From contig JBGTIS010000025.1 of assembly GCA_041745535.1 (NCBI GenBank), forward strand, positions 1 to 6,678: a stretch of DNA of 6,678 nt, read 5' to 3'. Made by a program: the position numbers and the translations under genes. Positions within the stretch are counted from its first letter, which is position 1. Every line of letters starts with the position of its first letter. Below the pieces are notes generated by a model. That model had not been told where the DNA came from. It made no database searches and saw only the letters and a list, made by a program, of their open reading frames with translations. Positions 4,393 through 6,678 of the stretch are shown one piece after another. This DNA is from JBGTIS01 sp041745535. GTDB lineage: Bacteria > Bacteroidota > Bacteroidia > Cytophagales > Cyclobacteriaceae.

Positions 4393-5069
4393 GGTTTTTA
4401 ATAGTTTAGGTTGGAAAAATTAAAAGTAGTTTATTATTGTTTAAAAAAATCATTTAAAAAAATAAGGAAGATAAAGCTGAAAAAATTGCATAAACTTAAC
4501 AATAATTTAAGTTAAGTATATTGATATTTAATTCCAAATTGTCTTTTTCTATTTGATGCATATTATAAAATTAATTATATTTCAAACTAAATTTTTTTTA
4601 AAAGTAATAATTCCTTAATCGAAAAATTAAAAATATTTAATAAATTTATTCTTTAGAATTCTATAAAAAATATCGCGTTTTATGTTTACGTATTATTTTA
4701 ATATTGTATTATAACATTATTGAAATATTGCAATAAACAATTTTTATTAGAAGTATAATTTTTATTAACAGAAAGGCATTCTTTATATTATCTCATTTGC
4801 TTTGTAACATAATTTAAGGTGCTTTTGCTGTAAGGAAAGTCTGGTTTTATCCACCATTATCAAGGGTTAGATTAGTATTTAATTTAACATTCCTAGGAAA
4901 AATTATGACGCAAATCACAAAAACTGCGCAAAAGAAGACCTGATCTAAAATAGCCACCTTTTTTGGTAATTCGCACATAAAATATCTTAAAGCTTTTAAC
5001 TACATCCACAGCGCTTCATAGACGCGCTCATGAGGTAGGCATTTTAAGTAACCGATTTCTGTTTAACTA
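4393..5069. other. 677-base AT-rich spacer with no recognisable gene
   Basis: The stretch between the lipoprotein start and the end of the TPR gene is dominated by A and T, most strongly at about 4410-4790. It contains no reading frame of interest; the ATG at 4905 runs only 12 codons. Apart from the palindrome at 4494-4517 I see a short hairpin AGCGC/GCGCT at about 5010-5030, after the TPR gene on the minus strand. It has no T-run, so no convincing terminator for that gene is visible. The lipoprotein promoter must lie here, but I find no exact TAnnTTTG on the minus strand; TTAGTTTG near 4583-4590 differs by one base. There is no tRNA or rRNA gene. Confidence 0.6.
4494..4517. promoter_or_regulatory. 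Palindrome ACTTAAC / GTTAAGT upstream of the lipoprotein gene
   Basis: A perfect 7-bp inverted repeat, ACTTAAC (4494-4500) and GTTAAGT (4511-4517), has a 10-base AT spacer and lies about 100 bases upstream of the lipoprotein start. The form suits a dimeric regulator binding site. AT-rich sequence makes such repeats common, so this is tentative. Confidence 0.35.
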
Positions 5070-6678
5070 TTAAAAGTCATTCGTAGCTAGCTGGATTTCA
5101 TCTATCAAAGTAAAATTGTTGTTGCTAACCTTTTCCTGAATATTTTTTTTCTCCGATTCATCCTGTTGCCACATTGCCACTACCCACTGCGCATCAGGTT
5201 TTGCTGAGGCTTTTAATAATTGCAGCTGAGCGGATAGCTCAGTTTCCTGCCCTAGTTTTTTCAGGGCTTTCAATACAAAGATGTCATTAAGGGCAACGCG
5301 CTCTTCATTGTTTTCTTTGTAATTAATGATGTTTTGTAAATGTTGCCGGGCTTCTTTTTGCTGCCCGAGTTTTTGGTAGCTGTAGGCTAACAGATAATCC
5401 TGTCTTCGGTTATCCGGGTCGTAAGGTTTGCCTACGCCCAGATTCTCCGCCCATTCCAGTGAAGCCCGCAATGTTTTGATGGCGGTTTTATAATTTTTTT
5501 TCTGAATCTGGTTCAGGGCCTGGAACAAGTGGGCTTTTTCATATATTACCCGGCCCTCTGAGGCGCCTTCGTAAGGCAAAACATTGAGTTTATTCAAAAT
5601 ACTGATGCATTGGTCATATTGCTCATTATTGAATAAAGCCTGGGCATAGTCCATACCGATTACATAATTACCGGAAAACTGACGGTACGCCCGGATGGTG
5701 GCTTCCATCTGTTCCTGATATCTGGATGCGTTGTTCAGGTATTGCAGATACGTGTGCCACACCTGCCATTGGTCTTCGGCCAGATTCAGCGCTTTCCGCA
5801 TATCCTGTTGCTTATTGGTACTTTCAGTTTTTTCCAGTAAATCAGCCCGACTCAGATAAAAAGCCGCAAAGTCAGGTTCATTACCGGCAGCTTTAAACTG
5901 TTCGGCAGCCTTGTCCAACTGGTTCACAGCCCAGTAATTCAGGCCCAGGTAATAATGCGGCTTCCAGTTGTTGGCCTGCGTGGAAGCCCAGGCTAAAGCT
6001 TGTAAAGTTTCCGGCCGATAGGGGAATACAAATTCCGGAGCTTGTGCCAGTGCTTTTGTTAAATACGGGGTACTTTCTTCTGCATTTTCCCTGGTCAAAA
6101 ACGCCAGCCAGATATTGACCAATGCATGAGCCGGGGCTTTTTCCAGTACGGCAATGGCATCGTCATCCTGCTGCATTTTCAGGTAATCCATCGCGATTTC
6201 CAGATAGGTTTGCACAGGAAACTCATTGGTGATGCGGGCAGAGAAGTTTTTCAGGTTTTCTGCTGAAGGATTTGTCAGGTATTGCTCAAAATAGGCGAAA
6301 TGATTTAATGGGTCTATTTTGGTTAATTCAGCGAGTACTTTTTCAGCTTCGGCTGAGCTATCCCTTTTCCGGTGCAATACCGCCAGCACCTGCATCGCAC
6401 CGATGTTAAATCGATTGTAATCCATCGCCTGCAGCGCATAATGTACTGCCTGCTCAAAATCATTAGTCTGCATGTAAATTTCTGCCATCTGGGTGTAGGC
6501 AGCAGACCGGTACGCCATCGTTCGGGCTGCCCAGCCGAAAGCTTCCAGCGCATCTACAGGCTGGTTTAATGCATTGTAAATAATACCTGCCACGTAGTTC
6601 GCATCCTCATCATATGCATTGGTTTGTAAGGCGATGTTCACCTGCTCCAGGGCCTGCTGATATTGGGCATTGTGGTAT
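5070..6678 (-). CDS. DUF5107-type tetratricopeptide-repeat protein, C-terminal part
   Basis: This is the last 535 residues of a larger protein. The frame stays open to the window edge, reading YHNAQYQQALEQ before the GTG at 6641, which continues a TPR helix, so GTG is not the start. Counting from that GTG, TPR helix pairs cover about residues 1-110. PLNHFAYFEQYL (111-122) follows, then FPYRPETLQAL (206-215), WKPHYYLGLNYW (226-237), KLNVLPYEGASEGR (351-364) and AENLGVGKPYD (398-408). I recognise this order and these strings as the C-terminal half of Bacteroidota and Firmicutes proteins of about 1,000-1,200 residues with a DUF5107 domain in front. TPR superhelices usually bind proteins. In this family a role with carbohydrate metabolism is suggested by genome context elsewhere, not shown here. 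The last 40 residues, including EKKNIQEKVSNNN, are polar. No partner gene is adjacent, since a 677-base spacer follows. Confidence 0.87.
   Translation of the reverse strand, partial: YHNAQYQQALEQVNIALQTNAYDEDANYVAGIIYNALNQPVDALEAFGWAARTMAYRSAAYTQMAEIYMQTNDFEQAVHYALQAMDYNRFNIGAMQVLAVLHRKRDSSAEAEKVLAELTKIDPLNHFAYFEQYLTNPSAENLKNFSARITNEFPVQTYLEIAMDYLKMQQDDDAIAVLEKAPAHALVNIWLAFLTRENAEESTPYLTKALAQAPEFVFPYRPETLQALAWASTQANNWKPHYYLGLNYWAVNQLDKAAEQFKAAGNEPDFAAFYLSRADLLEKTESTNKQQDMRKALNLAEDQWQVWHTYLQYLNNASRYQEQMEATIRAYRQFSGNYVIGMDYAQALFNNEQYDQCISILNKLNVLPYEGASEGRVIYEKAHLFQALNQIQKKNYKTAIKTLRASLEWAENLGVGKPYDPDNRRQDYLLAYSYQKLGQQKEARQHLQNIINYKENNEERVALNDIFVLKALKKLGQETELSAQLQLLKASAKPDAQWVVAMWQQDESEKKNIQEKVSNNNFTLIDEIQLATNDF

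Noticed and set aside
4905..4943. Small ORF starting at ATG 4905
   Set aside because: It has only 12 codons, in an AT-rich spacer without promoter or ribosome-site support.
6323..6569. Open frames on both strands within the TPR gene, and 4008-4217 within the lipoprotein gene
   Set aside because: They are shadows of long genes with recognisable family features in the main frame.
6639..6641. GTG at 6641 as the start of the TPR protein
   Set aside because: The frame continues open to the window edge and reads as a continuing TPR helix, so this is an internal valine codon.

Overview
The window looks like chromosomal DNA from a member of the Bacteroidota, probably the Cytophagales. The reasons are TAnnTTTG-type promoter elements, start codons without a clear Shine-Dalgarno, moderately GC genes set in very AT-rich spacers, a DUF5107-type TPR protein, and a lipoprotein with acidic residues after its cysteine. 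This placement is inference; there is no rRNA or other marker gene.

Layout. (1) 1-727 (+) is the 3' part of a phytanoyl-CoA dioxygenase (PhyH) family gene whose start lies left of the window. It is closed by a clean intrinsic terminator (744-775). (2) 842-1333 (+) is a decayed toxin-like locus. A promoter leads into a 23-codon stub that keeps only the P-loop of a zeta-toxin-like kinase. A 52-codon small ORF follows in the same frame, and then an unidentified frame with no start codon. (3) 1508-2326 (+) is an intact TIM-barrel amidohydrolase (Amidohydro_2 type), preceded by a palindrome-rich leader. (4) 2445-2935 (+) is a compact two-gene type II toxin-antitoxin operon with a 4-base ATGA overlap and a RelE-family toxin. 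Its promoter shares 12 bases, and the same 4-base distance to ATG, with the decayed toxin locus. (5) 2979-3434 (-) is a GNAT acetyltransferase, convergent with the toxin.

(6) 3435-3756 is a 322-base gene-free stretch with a nested inverted repeat, a 20-base tandem repeat, a strong bidirectional terminator and a GC-rich hairpin. (7) 3757-4392 (-) encodes a lipoprotein with a conserved-looking leucine/glycine-rich C-terminal module flanked by two cysteines. (8) 4393-5069 is a 677-base, extremely AT-rich spacer in which I see no gene and only one clear palindrome. (9) 5070-6678 (-) is the C-terminal part of a large TPR protein of the DUF5107 type. Its start lies right of the window.

The genes do not form one pathway. 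Terminators, orientation changes and spacers separate almost every unit, and only the toxin-antitoxin pair is a clear operon. The most interesting points are the deletion-scarred zeta-toxin-like locus, the shared promoter that may give leaderless transcripts, the lipoprotein module, and the repeat-rich spacer at 3510-3709. I found no clear evidence of a wholly new system.
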